64,000 nt of DNA from Bacillota bacterium (GTDB taxonomy: Bacteria > Bacillota > Clostridia > Lachnospirales > Lachnospiraceae). The notes under the pieces are model-generated. The model worked only from the letters and a program-made list of their open reading frames with translations. It ran no database searches and had not been told where the DNA came from. Below are positions 1-8,410 of the stretch, in pieces (position 1 is the stretch's first letter; each line of letters opens with the position of its first letter). Position numbers and translations under genes: made by a program. The stretch covers positions 83,692 to 147,691 of the forward strand of contig JAEXNR010000001.1 of the NCBI GenBank assembly GCA_023439505.1, written 5' to 3'.

Positions 1-828
1 AATTGGATATCTTATCGTGATACTGCTGCCGGTATTCAAAACTATTATCCGGATACGGAATTATGGGGATCCGGCGATGACGGTCTGGCAGGTCCTGCCA
101 CAGGCAGTTACCGTCATTCCGGTGATGTAGAGAACTCCTCCTATTATTCTCATTTTAATTTCTTTGATATGAAGAGCAATGATCATCTCACCATGTTAAG
201 TAACTTCAAGACAACACAGCAGTCCACTGAATGGACCTGCGGACTCGCATCCGCACTTATGAACATAGAATGGTTTGGAAAGAATCCAACGAATTCCGGC
301 CATCCGGATGGTCTTACCGAAATTGACCTGGCACAGATGCGGCAAGGTGGAAAAGCAGGTGCCACTACCGTTAACGGAATGGAAGAAGTCTTCCAGACAC
401 TGAATAAAGATTACAAGGGGGACTGGGCATGGTTTACCATGCGGGATCTTGACAAGGATCTTGCGATTGGCGGACACAATCTCCAATACGGGAAAGAAGA
501 CGGCGGACTGATTCCTTATCTCTTATCCAATGGTATTCCTATGATGATTGGATGGGATGAATGGGGCGGACATTGGCAGGTAGTAATCGGTTATGATACT
601 ATGGGTACCCCCGGAACTCAGGACGATGTTTTGATACTTGCCGATCCTTATGATACCACCGACCATAATCAGGATGGCTATGTGATTGAGAGCTTTGAAC
701 GTCTTGTCTTTGGCTGGACGGCCCAGTTTGATGAGGAGAATTCCTTTGTTGTTGCCTTCCCTGCCACCGGATACGGTTCTGTAATGAAAGAACTGGGATT
801 AAAGGCTCCTTATTACACTGCCAAATAA
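1..828 (+). CDS. C39-like cysteine peptidase family protein (5' end outside window)
   Basis: The frame is open from base 1, so the start lies upstream; 275 codons are visible. A papain-type fold of the C39-like class is suggested by WTCGLASALM (Cys at visible codon 80, preceded by a Gln-rich TTQQS stretch), GGHWQVVIGYD (His, codon 191) and ILADPYD (Asp, codon 215), which have the order and spacing of a Cys-His-Asp triad. Such proteins cleave peptides or bind cell-wall partners; the substrate here is unknown. No membrane segment is visible, so it is not a C39 peptide exporter. The N-terminus, including any signal peptide, cannot be judged. It is followed by a long imperfect inverted repeat. 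Confidence 0.75.
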   Translation, partial: NWISYRDTAAGIQNYYPDTELWGSGDDGLAGPATGSYRHSGDVENSSYYSHFNFFDMKSNDHLTMLSNFKTTQQSTEWTCGLASALMNIEWFGKNPTNSGHPDGLTEIDLAQMRQGGKAGATTVNGMEEVFQTLNKDYKGDWAWFTMRDLDKDLAIGGHNLQYGKEDGGLIPYLLSNGIPMMIGWDEWGGHWQVVIGYDTMGTPGTQDDVLILADPYDTTDHNQDGYVIESFERLVFGWTAQFDEENSFVVAFPATGYGSVMKELGLKAPYYTAK

Positions 829-884
829 ATCCGCGCAGTATTTTTCACGAAGCTAATGAATTGTGCATAGATCAGTACCATCAT

Positions 885-1017
885 AAGAACTGCCCTGTTG
901 ATCATGTGTCAGATCGGCGTTAACTGTCTACTTCCGTTCCATCAGAAGATGTAATATCCTTCCACATAAAATAAAGTATGCAGGCCGCAAAATCAGACAC
1001 GATCACAGGGCAGCTCT
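885..1017. repeat. Imperfect inverted repeat downstream of the peptidase gene
   Basis: Arms at about 885-911 and 993-1017 pair over roughly 24 positions (core GCTGCCCTGT on one side, ACAGGGCAG on the other) with small bulges and an 80-base loop. A short T run follows on the + strand. It may be a terminator with a large loop or a small non-coding mobile remnant. No open frame of interest lies inside. Confidence 0.45.
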
Positions 1018-1061
1018 TTTCTATTAATACTATAGTCTTTGTTGTCCGATTACGGACTGAA

Positions 1062-2900
1062 TTAATCTGTCAGATGGATATCTCCGCTTATACTGCTAAT
1101 GATCAGTTCACTTCCCTGATTACCAAAGGTATATGTTCCTGACCTCAGATTTCTCTGACGCATATTATTATAATTAATATACAATTCACCGGAAGTGGTT
1201 CTTGACTTGATGCTGTATCCATTCCCATAATTCTTCAGGGTTACATCCACATTCCCGCTGGTACTGTTGGACTCTAAGACAATATCACCCTCACATATTA
1301 CATCCACATTTCCGCTCTTGGAACTTGCATGACATCTTTTCACATTAACGTTCAGCACTACGTTTCCACTGGTACTATTGACTCTAAGGCCATCCCCGAT
1401 TGCCCCGGGAAGTTTTATTTTACCGCTGATGCTGCTGATATCCGCATTGTTCATGGTAATATCATCAACATCAATATCTCCGCTGGTACTTCTGAGTTTG
1501 CATTCTCCGGTCTTGATCTGCTGCATCTTCAAATCACCGCTTAATGAACTATTGTCAATAATATCTGCTAAAATATTTCTTGCCTTCACATCACCGCTGG
1601 AGCTTTTTAAAGAGAGAAATTTCGCTTCGATTTGTTCTGCATGCACATCGCCGCTCATGGTACTGGCTTTCAATTGAATGCTGTTGATATTCTCGATTCT
1701 GATATCACCACTGGAGCACTTCACACGAAGGTCTGTCGCATACACCTCGTTAATATCCGTTTCACCGCTTGCCGTTGCTACCACCATCCGGTCAGCCTTC
1801 ACATTCCTGATTCTGATATCGCCATTCGCTGTTTTAAGCTCTACATTACTCATCTTCTCCGGTAATTCCACATTAATGTTGATGGAATTTTGATTCAAGT
1901 TAAATAAAAACACTGCCTTTCCTACCCTGCGTATCCCGGCATAAACCGTATTTCCCTCTTTATAGCTGTAGAACTCATACATTTGCTTCTGTCTTTCGCT
2001 GCCATTATTTTCATAGCTGATATTAATTTTATCATCGGATGATTTTACTACGGTTACTTCTGCACATACGCCATCCACGATAAGATTTAAACCGGCTTCC
2101 GTATTCGCACTTCCCCTGGTATCTTCTTCAGTCTCCCGCGCTTCCTCCTCTGTTTCCGGGGTTGCAGGCTCTTCAATCTCTTCTTCCCGCCTTCCTGTGT
2201 TTTTGCTAACCTCTGCCTGGTTTTTGGTTGACTCCATTGTATCCTGAAACTCCCCGGAAACACTCTGTTCCGGTTCAATGACATTCTCTTCATTCGTATC
2301 TGCCACGGTTTCAGCTTCATAGCTTACACTGCTCTTGCCCTTATCCTCTTCTTTATCATCGGCATCGTAGCTCTTTGAGACATTATCCGTATATCCCTGT
2401 GCATTTCTCTTTCCAAAATCAAAGGGATTAGAACCATGATTTTTAAGATACGTATCCGTAAAATTGTTAATGGAGGAGGTTGCCTGACCTATGGTGCTCT
2501 TTAACGTATGGCCAATCTCAATGACGTCAATTTTGCTGATTGCCTCTCCTGCACTACCGAGGGCACTGTTGATGGCATCACCGATTTTCTCCGTATCAAT
2601 ATTGGGAATATTAAAATGCCAGTCTTTGGACTTTTTATTACCGGAATCCGTCTGTTCCCCGTCGTTATCGCCGCTGTCATCTTTTTCCTCACCGACGGGA
2701 TCTGTATTGTATACATCTTTAATTTCTTTCACCAGATCTTCAATTGACCCAAGATCCTCGCATATTTCTTCTTCACTCTTACCGTTTTCCATTCCGGCCT
2801 GAAAATGCTCTTCATAATCGGATACGATTTCTCTCATGATACTTTCCTCTGTATCGCTCAGTGCTTCCTTTAACGCACTCAAATATTCCATCTTATTCAT
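1062..2900 (-). CDS. DUF1700-like N-terminus fused to DUF4097 beta-repeat protein
   Basis: This 612-residue protein has three parts. Residues 1-65 form a helical DUF1700/HAAS-like domain (MNKMEYLSALKEAL). Residues 70-265 are acidic, low-complexity linker. Residues 270-612 are a DUF4097-type repeated beta-strand region with many S-x-SGD or TSGN turns, the pattern of a right-handed beta solenoid. No signal peptide or membrane segment is obvious. It is cotranscribed with the PadR gene just upstream. An earlier in-frame ATG at 2906 abuts the AAGGAGG site with no spacing, so the ATG at 2900, six bases away, is chosen. In other Firmicutes such PadR-DUF1700-DUF4097 sets belong to envelope-stress regulons; that role is inferred here. 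Confidence 0.8.
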   Translation of the reverse strand: MNKMEYLSALKEALSDTEESIMREIVSDYEEHFQAGMENGKSEEEICEDLGSIEDLVKEIKDVYNTDPVGEEKDDSGDNDGEQTDSGNKKSKDWHFNIPNIDTEKIGDAINSALGSAGEAISKIDVIEIGHTLKSTIGQATSSINNFTDTYLKNHGSNPFDFGKRNAQGYTDNVSKSYDADDKEEDKGKSSVSYEAETVADTNEENVIEPEQSVSGEFQDTMESTKNQAEVSKNTGRREEEIEEPATPETEEEARETEEDTRGSANTEAGLNLIVDGVCAEVTVVKSSDDKINISYENNGSERQKQMYEFYSYKEGNTVYAGIRRVGKAVFLFNLNQNSININVELPEKMSNVELKTANGDIRIRNVKADRMVVATASGETDINEVYATDLRVKCSSGDIRIENINSIQLKASTMSGDVHAEQIEAKFLSLKSSSGDVKARNILADIIDNSSLSGDLKMQQIKTGECKLRSTSGDIDVDDITMNNADISSISGKIKLPGAIGDGLRVNSTSGNVVLNVNVKRCHASSKSGNVDVICEGDIVLESNSTSGNVDVTLKNYGNGYSIKSRTTSGELYINYNNMRQRNLRSGTYTFGNQGSELIISSISGDIHLTD

Positions 2901-2911
2901 AGCCATCCTCC

Positions 2912-3217
2912 TTATTTAATAATATCCTGTACAACCACAACAAAATCCAACCATTCTTTTTTTAGTGTTTCCTGATAGATGCTCCCTTTTTCTGTTAAAT
3001 GATAATATTTTCTGGCGGGACCTTCCCCGGATTCCACTAAATACGTATCAACATAAAAATCATCCTTTAACCGTTTTAGGATCAGATATAACGTTCCTGT
3101 TGAGATTACCATCTTTTTTGAAATAGCATCTGTTAATTCGTAACCGTAACGGTCCGCTTCTACTAATTTAGAAAGCACACATAATTCCAGCACTCCTTTT
3201 TTAAATTGCGCGTTCAT
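2912..3217 (-). CDS. PadR family transcriptional regulator
   Basis: This 101-residue protein is a PadR winged helix: KKGVLELCVLSKLVEADRYG and GTLYLILKRLKDD are the usual N-terminal and recognition-helix motifs, followed by the basic wing (GPARKYYHLTEKG) and one dimerisation helix. It is of the short PadR type. An AAAGGAG site lies seven bases before the ATG, and its stop overlaps the ribosome site of the next gene, so the two genes are translationally linked. It probably represses its own operon, possibly through the palindrome at 3340-3353. The effector is unknown. Confidence 0.88.
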   Translation of the reverse strand: MNAQFKKGVLELCVLSKLVEADRYGYELTDAISKKMVISTGTLYLILKRLKDDFYVDTYLVESGEGPARKYYHLTEKGSIYQETLKKEWLDFVVVVQDIIK

Positions 3218-3296
3218 ATGCCAACTCCTTTCTGTCTGAATAAGTCATTGCTAATAAAGCAGCTTCTCAAATAGTTACCGTATGAATATGTTTTTC

Positions 3297-3325
3297 TTGA
3301 CATGTTTCATCTTAGAGTATATATT
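3297..3325 (+). promoter_or_regulatory. Sigma-A promoter for the xpaC-telA operon
   Basis: TTGACA (3297-3302) and TATATT (3320-3325) are separated by exactly 17 bases. Transcription would start near 3332, leaving a leader of about 260 bases before the XpaC gene. A nearer promoter cannot be excluded. Confidence 0.55.
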
Positions 3326-3339
3326 ATCACTAGCTATTA

Positions 3340-3353
3340 TATATTGCAATATA
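3340..3353. promoter_or_regulatory. 14-bp perfect palindrome, candidate PadR operator
   Basis: TATATTGCAATATA is a perfect palindrome in the AT-rich 376-base gap between padR and the XpaC gene. It lies 14 bases downstream of a good + strand -10 element, so a bound dimer could act on both divergent transcripts. PadR dimers bind AT-rich palindromes, but assignment to this regulator is inference. Confidence 0.4.
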
Positions 3354-3593
3354 GTATTTATTAAATAATTGTGATTTAATAAATTTTTAATATTTCTTTT
3401 TCATAAGGAAAATGGAAACAAATATTCATTTTAATTTATTTTTAATAATAACCGTTATAAATTTTCCATATTTTAATTTGTCAATTCAATTGTAATACGT
3501 TATAATGAGACTAATATAATGCTTTCTGCCTAATTGTTAAAAAAGTAATAATTTCATTATAGATAGATATGACCATATGTCGGAGGAATGATC

Positions 3594-4961
3594 ATGAGTA
3601 AAAGAATTGGAGACGAAATTAAGGATATTGTTCAAAATGCTGTCAATACAAGAGATTTTCGTCAATTAAACAAAGATATCGGTGATACTGTTAATCATGC
3701 ATTGGATGAAGCGCGCAATGCACTGTTATATCCCAGAAACCGACAGAACTGGCGTGATTCTGATCATAATTACGAGGGTAGTGAAGATCGGAATAACAGC
3801 TTTGCTGACAGAGAGGATGACCACAAAAGACATTCCCGATACGACAGACAGGATCGCTATCATAACTGGAATCAAAGGAATCAATCCTATTCCTATACAA
3901 ACAAGGACAATCAGGCTGTCATCAGTCAGACGCCAAAACAGCAGACTTCTTTGGTTCCTAATGTGGCGGTTGGCAAGGTATCAGGAATCCTCCTGACGGT
4001 TTTTGGAAGCATCGGTTTTGGTCTTTCCACCATTGCCGCTTTTACATTATGCCTGATCGGACAGATCACAGGTGAATTTCTCCTCTTTGGTTCCATCGCA
4101 CTTGAAATCCTGCCGATATTCTTCATCAGCCTGATCTTGTTAATACGGGGTTCCTATCTGAGAAAGCGGGTCAGACGGTTTAAACGATACCTTGGAATTT
4201 TTAAAAGCCGCAGTTATTACTCCATTAAAGAGCTCTCTTCCAATACCGGACAGAGCAATAAGTTCGTGTTAAAGGATTTACGCAAGATGATTTCCATCGG
4301 AATGTTTCCGGAAGGACATATAGATGAACAGCAAACCTGTTTAATATTAAATCGGGAAAGCTATCATCAGTATCTGGAATTGCAGAAAAATCTGCGTCTG
4401 CAAAAAGCAAATGTTCAGGAAATAAACAAAACAGTTGAAATGCCGGAACCTGTTCAGGAGACAAAACAGACTTCTCCTGAGGATACCGTGATGGATCCGG
4501 AGTTAAAGGCTGCCATTGAAAGCGGTCGTGCCTGTATCCGCCAGATCAATGAGGCCAATGAGGCCATACCCGGCGAGGACATATCAAAAAAACTGTATCA
4601 CCTGGAAGAAATCATAGAGAGAATATTCAACTACGTGGAAGTGCATCCGGAACAAATTCCCCAGATCCAGAAGTTTATGGATTATTATTTGCCTACCACC
4701 CTAAAACTGGTAAATACCTACAAGGATTTCGACAAGCAGTCCGTGCAGGGTGAAAATATTACATCGGCAAAAAATGAGATTGAGCGTACTCTGGACACCA
4801 TCAATCTCGCATTTGAAAAGTTATTTGACAACCTGTTTCTGAACGCCGCAATGGATGTATCAACAGATATTTCCGTATTAGAGACGCTTCTGGCACAGGA
4901 AGGATTGACACAGAAGGATTTTAAAACAAATCTATCTATGGGAGGATTAACAAATGAATAA
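3594..4961 (+). CDS. xpaC: XpaC-like 5-bromo-4-chloroindolyl phosphate hydrolysis family protein
   Basis: The protein has 455 residues. Residues 1-35 (MSKRIGDEIKDIV...) are a conserved N-terminal helix. A charged, Asn/Arg/Tyr-rich stretch follows to about 100. Two membrane segments lie at about 125-185, and a cytoplasmic helical region of the XpaC type fills residues 190-455. An ATG at 3588 is one base from the GGAGG, so the ATG at 3594 is preferred. The gene overlaps telA by eight bases, the usual pairing. The family name comes from a phosphatase-related phenotype in Bacillus; the true function is unknown, with a membrane-stress role often suggested. Confidence 0.82.
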   Translation: MSKRIGDEIKDIVQNAVNTRDFRQLNKDIGDTVNHALDEARNALLYPRNRQNWRDSDHNYEGSEDRNNSFADREDDHKRHSRYDRQDRYHNWNQRNQSYSYTNKDNQAVISQTPKQQTSLVPNVAVGKVSGILLTVFGSIGFGLSTIAAFTLCLIGQITGEFLLFGSIALEILPIFFISLILLIRGSYLRKRVRRFKRYLGIFKSRSYYSIKELSSNTGQSNKFVLKDLRKMISIGMFPEGHIDEQQTCLILNRESYHQYLELQKNLRLQKANVQEINKTVEMPEPVQETKQTSPEDTVMDPELKAAIESGRACIRQINEANEAIPGEDISKKLYHLEEIIERIFNYVEVHPEQIPQIQKFMDYYLPTTLKLVNTYKDFDKQSVQGENITSAKNEIERTLDTINLAFEKLFDNLFLNAAMDVSTDISVLETLLAQEGLTQKDFKTNLSMGGLTNE

Positions 4962-6114
4962 CGAAACACCCACACTAACCTTTGATCCTTTTGGCGAGGA
5001 AACAACTGTTGTGGAGCTCATACCCCAGGAAGCAGCCAAGCCGGAAGCGATTGTTTTTGATGAAAGTACCCTGTCGGCGGAAGAGAAAAAAATGGTTGAT
5101 AATTTTGCAGGGTCGATTGATCTGACCAAATCCAGCCTGATCCTCCAATATGGCGTCGGGGCTCAGAAAAAGATTGCTGATTTTTCTGAATCAGCCTTAA
5201 ATAACGTTAAGACAAAGGATCTTGGCGAGATTGGTGAGATGCTCTCCGGTGTTGTATTAGAGTTAAAGAACTTTGATACAGATACGGAGGAAAAAGGATT
5301 TTTAGGATTCTTTAAGAAGACCTCCAACAAGCTTACCATGATGAAAGCAAAATACGATAAAGCTGAAGTGAATATCAATAAAATCTGTACGGTTCTAGAG
5401 ACCCATAAGATACAATTATTAAAAGATATCGCTATGCTGGACAAGATGTATGATTTAAACAAGACCTATTTTAAAGAACTCTCCATGTACATTCTGGCAG
5501 GAAAAAAGAAATTGGCGCTGGTTCAGTCAGATGATTTGCCAAAACTTATTCAGAAATCCAGTCACTCTAATCTTCCAGAGGATGCACAGGCTGTTAATGA
5601 TCTCGTTGCCATATGCAACCGGTTTGAAAAGAAAATTCATGATCTTGAATTAACCAGAATGATATCCATTCAGATGGCACCCCAGATTCGACTCGTTCAG
5701 GAAAATGATTCCCTGATGGTTGAAAAAGTACAATCCACCATTGTCAATACGATTCCTCTCTGGAAGAGTCAGATGGTTCTTGCACTGGGGGTTACACATT
5801 CCGTACAGGCGGCAAAGGCACAAAGAGAAGTTACCGATATGACCAATGAGCTGCTTAAGAAAAATGCTGAAACGCTTAAGATGGCAACCATCGAAACCGC
5901 GAAAGAATCCGAGCGCGGTATTGTTGATATAGAAACGCTACGCATTACCAATGAATCCCTGATCTCAACCCTTGACGAAGTTCTTCGGATCCAGACAGAA
6001 GGCCGGCAAAAGAGAAAGGAAGCAGAGGTTGAACTTAATCGTATTGAGAATGAGTTGAAAACAAAGTTACTTGATATGTCTGCCACAAGGCAGTCCGTCA
6101 ACCAGAACAGTTAA
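4954..6114 (+). CDS. telA: Toxic anion resistance protein, TelA family
   Basis: This 386-residue, mostly helical soluble protein matches TelA/KlaA from end to end. The N-terminal part reads SSLILQYGVGAQKKIADFSE, then come SGVVLELKNF, GFLGFFKK, and MISIQMAPQIRLVQEN and TIPLWKSQMVLALG in the middle. The family was named for tellurite resistance but is also tied to resistance to membrane-active antibiotics; the biochemical activity is unknown. It overlaps the XpaC gene by eight bases and ends just before a strong terminator, so the two genes form a complete operon. Confidence 0.92.
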   Translation: MNNETPTLTFDPFGEETTVVELIPQEAAKPEAIVFDESTLSAEEKKMVDNFAGSIDLTKSSLILQYGVGAQKKIADFSESALNNVKTKDLGEIGEMLSGVVLELKNFDTDTEEKGFLGFFKKTSNKLTMMKAKYDKAEVNINKICTVLETHKIQLLKDIAMLDKMYDLNKTYFKELSMYILAGKKKLALVQSDDLPKLIQKSSHSNLPEDAQAVNDLVAICNRFEKKIHDLELTRMISIQMAPQIRLVQENDSLMVEKVQSTIVNTIPLWKSQMVLALGVTHSVQAAKAQREVTDMTNELLKKNAETLKMATIETAKESERGIVDIETLRITNESLISTLDEVLRIQTEGRQKRKEAEVELNRIENELKTKLLDMSATRQSVNQNS

Positions 6115-6147
6115 TTTTACCAATCAATATCCTATAAGTATAACGTG

Positions 6148-6193
6148 ACAGGACCAAAGCAACATGTTAAATTGCTTTGGTCCTGTTTTTTCT
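6148..6193 (+). terminator. Rho-independent terminator after telA
   Basis: A perfect 15-bp stem (6148-6162 with 6172-6186, ACAGGACCAAAGCAA arm) with a nine-base loop is followed by TTTTTT. It may also protect the converging chemoreceptor gene. Confidence 0.9.
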
Positions 6194-8264
6194 ATAAAAT
6201 AAAATAACGTAATGTCTCCTCCAGACGCTTAGAATGTTCATTTAGCAGGACTGCCATCTTCGTGAGTTCTTCTAAGGAGTATAATTGTTCCTGTGTGGAG
6301 GCAGATACTTCTTCTGAAGAAGCCGCCGTCATTTGAGAAACTGCCGCTATATTGCTGATCCTGTTTAGAACGCTGCTCTTACCTTCATCGATCCTATGGA
6401 TCACGTTCCTGATATTGCTGATATTTTGCTGCAGCTCATTCATAGCGATATCAATTTTGCTAAAATACCGTGAAGAATCTTTCGCTGTTTCCGCCTGTTC
6501 CTTAATAACATGATTGGCTTTCATAATAAATTCTGTTGAAGCCTGCGTCTGCTTTAGGATTTCATCTGCCAGGATCTCGATTTTCTTTGCCTGTGAACCG
6601 GATTGTTGGGCCAGCTTTCTAATCTCATCCGCCACCACAGTAAATCCTTTCCCGTGCTCTCCTGCTCTGGCAGCTTCGATCGATGCGTTCAGGGATAATA
6701 ATTGGGTCTGCTCCGACGTAACACTCAAGATATTCGTAAATTCATTAATATAAGATATGCTCTTCTCAAGTCCACGAATCTGTCTTACTACCTCTGACGT
6801 AATTGATATTACCTCCAGGGCTTTGCCATCCAGGATTTTTGCAGCCTCTATCCCTTCATCCGTATAATTCTTCACCTTCTGGGCCGCAGATACCATAACA
6901 TTCGTATTGGCTACCGCCTGGTTAATCTCCCCGGCCAGACCCGAAAAGATCTGTACACTACGTTCCACCTCCTCGCTCTGCTGTCCTGCACCGGCAGCCA
7001 CATCATGAATGGCACCGGAAATTTCCGATGCCGACCGGGTGGAGGCGTCTGAGATTTGCGTAAGTTCTTCCGCTGTTGCGCTGACTCTTCCTGACACTTC
7101 ATTGCTCTGAGCAATTAATCCTCTGATACTTTTCACCATTTCATTAAAGGAATTGGCTACTTTGCCGATCTCATCCGTACGCTTCGTCTGTGCTGCCACT
7201 GTCAGATCACCCTTTGCAGAGACGGACATTATCTTCTCTACCTTTTTCAGAGCCTTAGTCATATTCAGAGAAAAATACAACCCTCCAAAGATCGCAATAA
7301 CAGAAAAGGTAATTCCAACCATCAGGATCAAATTTCTTATCTCCACTGCCCCCCGGAAAACTTCGGCTTCCGGGATAACCATCAGGAAAACAAGGCCTGA
7401 CTGATTACCTTTGTCATAAGTAACAATGGATCTGACCCCATTTACCTCCATGGTAAAAGCATCGGCATCCACACTGGCCGCCCTGATCAGTACTTCGCCA
7501 AAAACAGGATTTTTAGCAGCTTCCACCGTTTGATCATAGGGAAGAGAAGAAATTAGATTTTTGTTACCCGCGATAATATAAGAGATATCCTCTTCTCCAA
7601 TTTTTATTTCTGATAACATGGATTGGAAGGCGCCATAATTTAGTTCCAGCATTACGGCAGCTACCGGCTCCTTGTCCGAATAATAAAAGCTCTTCACTGC
7701 CTTCCCAACGGCAAGATAGCTGCTGTTCACCATTATGTCCGCAATATCTTTTTCCAGCCATATCATATCCTTACTTGTAATCAGTCTTTGATACACTTTT
7801 GTTTTGCGAACATCATTCACGCCCTCAGGTAAGGTTCTGGAGGGACCTACCACATCTCCTGACACAAACATTAAAGACAGGCTGCTGATAAATTTGTTTG
7901 CTATGGTGATGCTTTGAATGTCTTTATCAAGAACCTTAAAATACTTCATCTTCTCCAAATTCCATGCTGCTATTTCCTTGTCACTCAGCCCCTCCTTTGG
8001 CTTAAGATGTGTTACTGCTTCCTGAAAGGAAGTGCCAGTTGTGATCTGTAAAAACAACTGATTGATTCGCTCCATTTCCTGGTCAATCATTCCGGCGGTT
8101 TGAGAGGCAATTGCAGCTTTTGAACTTCCGGATTGATTCTCCAGCGCATTTTTAGAGATATTTGTTGCCAAAACCCCAATGATAAAGATTGGTACCATAA
8201 CCACTGATAATATGACTGCAACCATTTTCTGCAGCAAGCTCATATTTTTCGTGAATTTCCCCAT
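6192..8264 (-). CDS. Methyl-accepting chemotaxis protein
   Basis: The protein has 690 residues: membrane segment at about 12-34, extracellular Cache-type sensor domain to about 300, second membrane segment (ILMVGITFSVIAIFGG), HAMP domain, then a long coiled-coil signalling domain. The hairpin tip reads LSLNASIEAARAGEHGKGF, which binds CheA/CheW. A GGAGGG site lies seven bases before the ATG. It sits right after a sugar-type two-component cluster on the same strand, so it may steer movement toward the same ligand, either directly or through the binding lipoprotein. No flagellar or other che genes are in the window. Confidence 0.93.
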   Translation of the reverse strand: MGKFTKNMSLLQKMVAVILSVVMVPIFIIGVLATNISKNALENQSGSSKAAIASQTAGMIDQEMERINQLFLQITTGTSFQEAVTHLKPKEGLSDKEIAAWNLEKMKYFKVLDKDIQSITIANKFISSLSLMFVSGDVVGPSRTLPEGVNDVRKTKVYQRLITSKDMIWLEKDIADIMVNSSYLAVGKAVKSFYYSDKEPVAAVMLELNYGAFQSMLSEIKIGEEDISYIIAGNKNLISSLPYDQTVEAAKNPVFGEVLIRAASVDADAFTMEVNGVRSIVTYDKGNQSGLVFLMVIPEAEVFRGAVEIRNLILMVGITFSVIAIFGGLYFSLNMTKALKKVEKIMSVSAKGDLTVAAQTKRTDEIGKVANSFNEMVKSIRGLIAQSNEVSGRVSATAEELTQISDASTRSASEISGAIHDVAAGAGQQSEEVERSVQIFSGLAGEINQAVANTNVMVSAAQKVKNYTDEGIEAAKILDGKALEVISITSEVVRQIRGLEKSISYINEFTNILSVTSEQTQLLSLNASIEAARAGEHGKGFTVVADEIRKLAQQSGSQAKKIEILADEILKQTQASTEFIMKANHVIKEQAETAKDSSRYFSKIDIAMNELQQNISNIRNVIHRIDEGKSSVLNRISNIAAVSQMTAASSEEVSASTQEQLYSLEELTKMAVLLNEHSKRLEETLRYFIL

Positions 8265-8287
8265 TTACATACCCTCCATGAATAATA

Positions 8288-8330
8288 AATGCTGCTATCT
8301 CCATCAGTATAAGACAGAAATAACAGCATT
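8288..8330. other. Imperfect hairpin between response regulator and chemoreceptor genes
   Basis: Arms 8288-8300 and 8316-8330 pair with a few G-U contacts (AATGCTG with CAGCATT). There is no proper T run on the minus strand, so it looks more like an mRNA-processing or partial-termination hairpin than a full terminator. Confidence 0.4.
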
Positions 8331-8410
8331 AATATTCAATAAATATACGAAGAATCACCAAAATCATACTACATTCTTAATGATTTTCCAGGTTTGATAC
8401 CATTTTCCCC

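Noticed and set aside
1..828. First gene as the exporter peptidase for the leader peptides at 56-57 kb
   Set aside because: It has no membrane or ABC part and lies 55 kb away; C39-like fold alone does not show leader cleavage.
1100..2000. Apparent tandem DNA repeat
   Set aside because: The periodic signal is the repeated SGD/SGN turn of the beta solenoid at protein level; the DNA units are not alike enough to be a DNA repeat.
2491..2802. Open frame on the + strand inside the DUF1700/DUF4097 gene
   Set aside because: Composition reflects the acidic, low-complexity coding strand opposite; no start signal.
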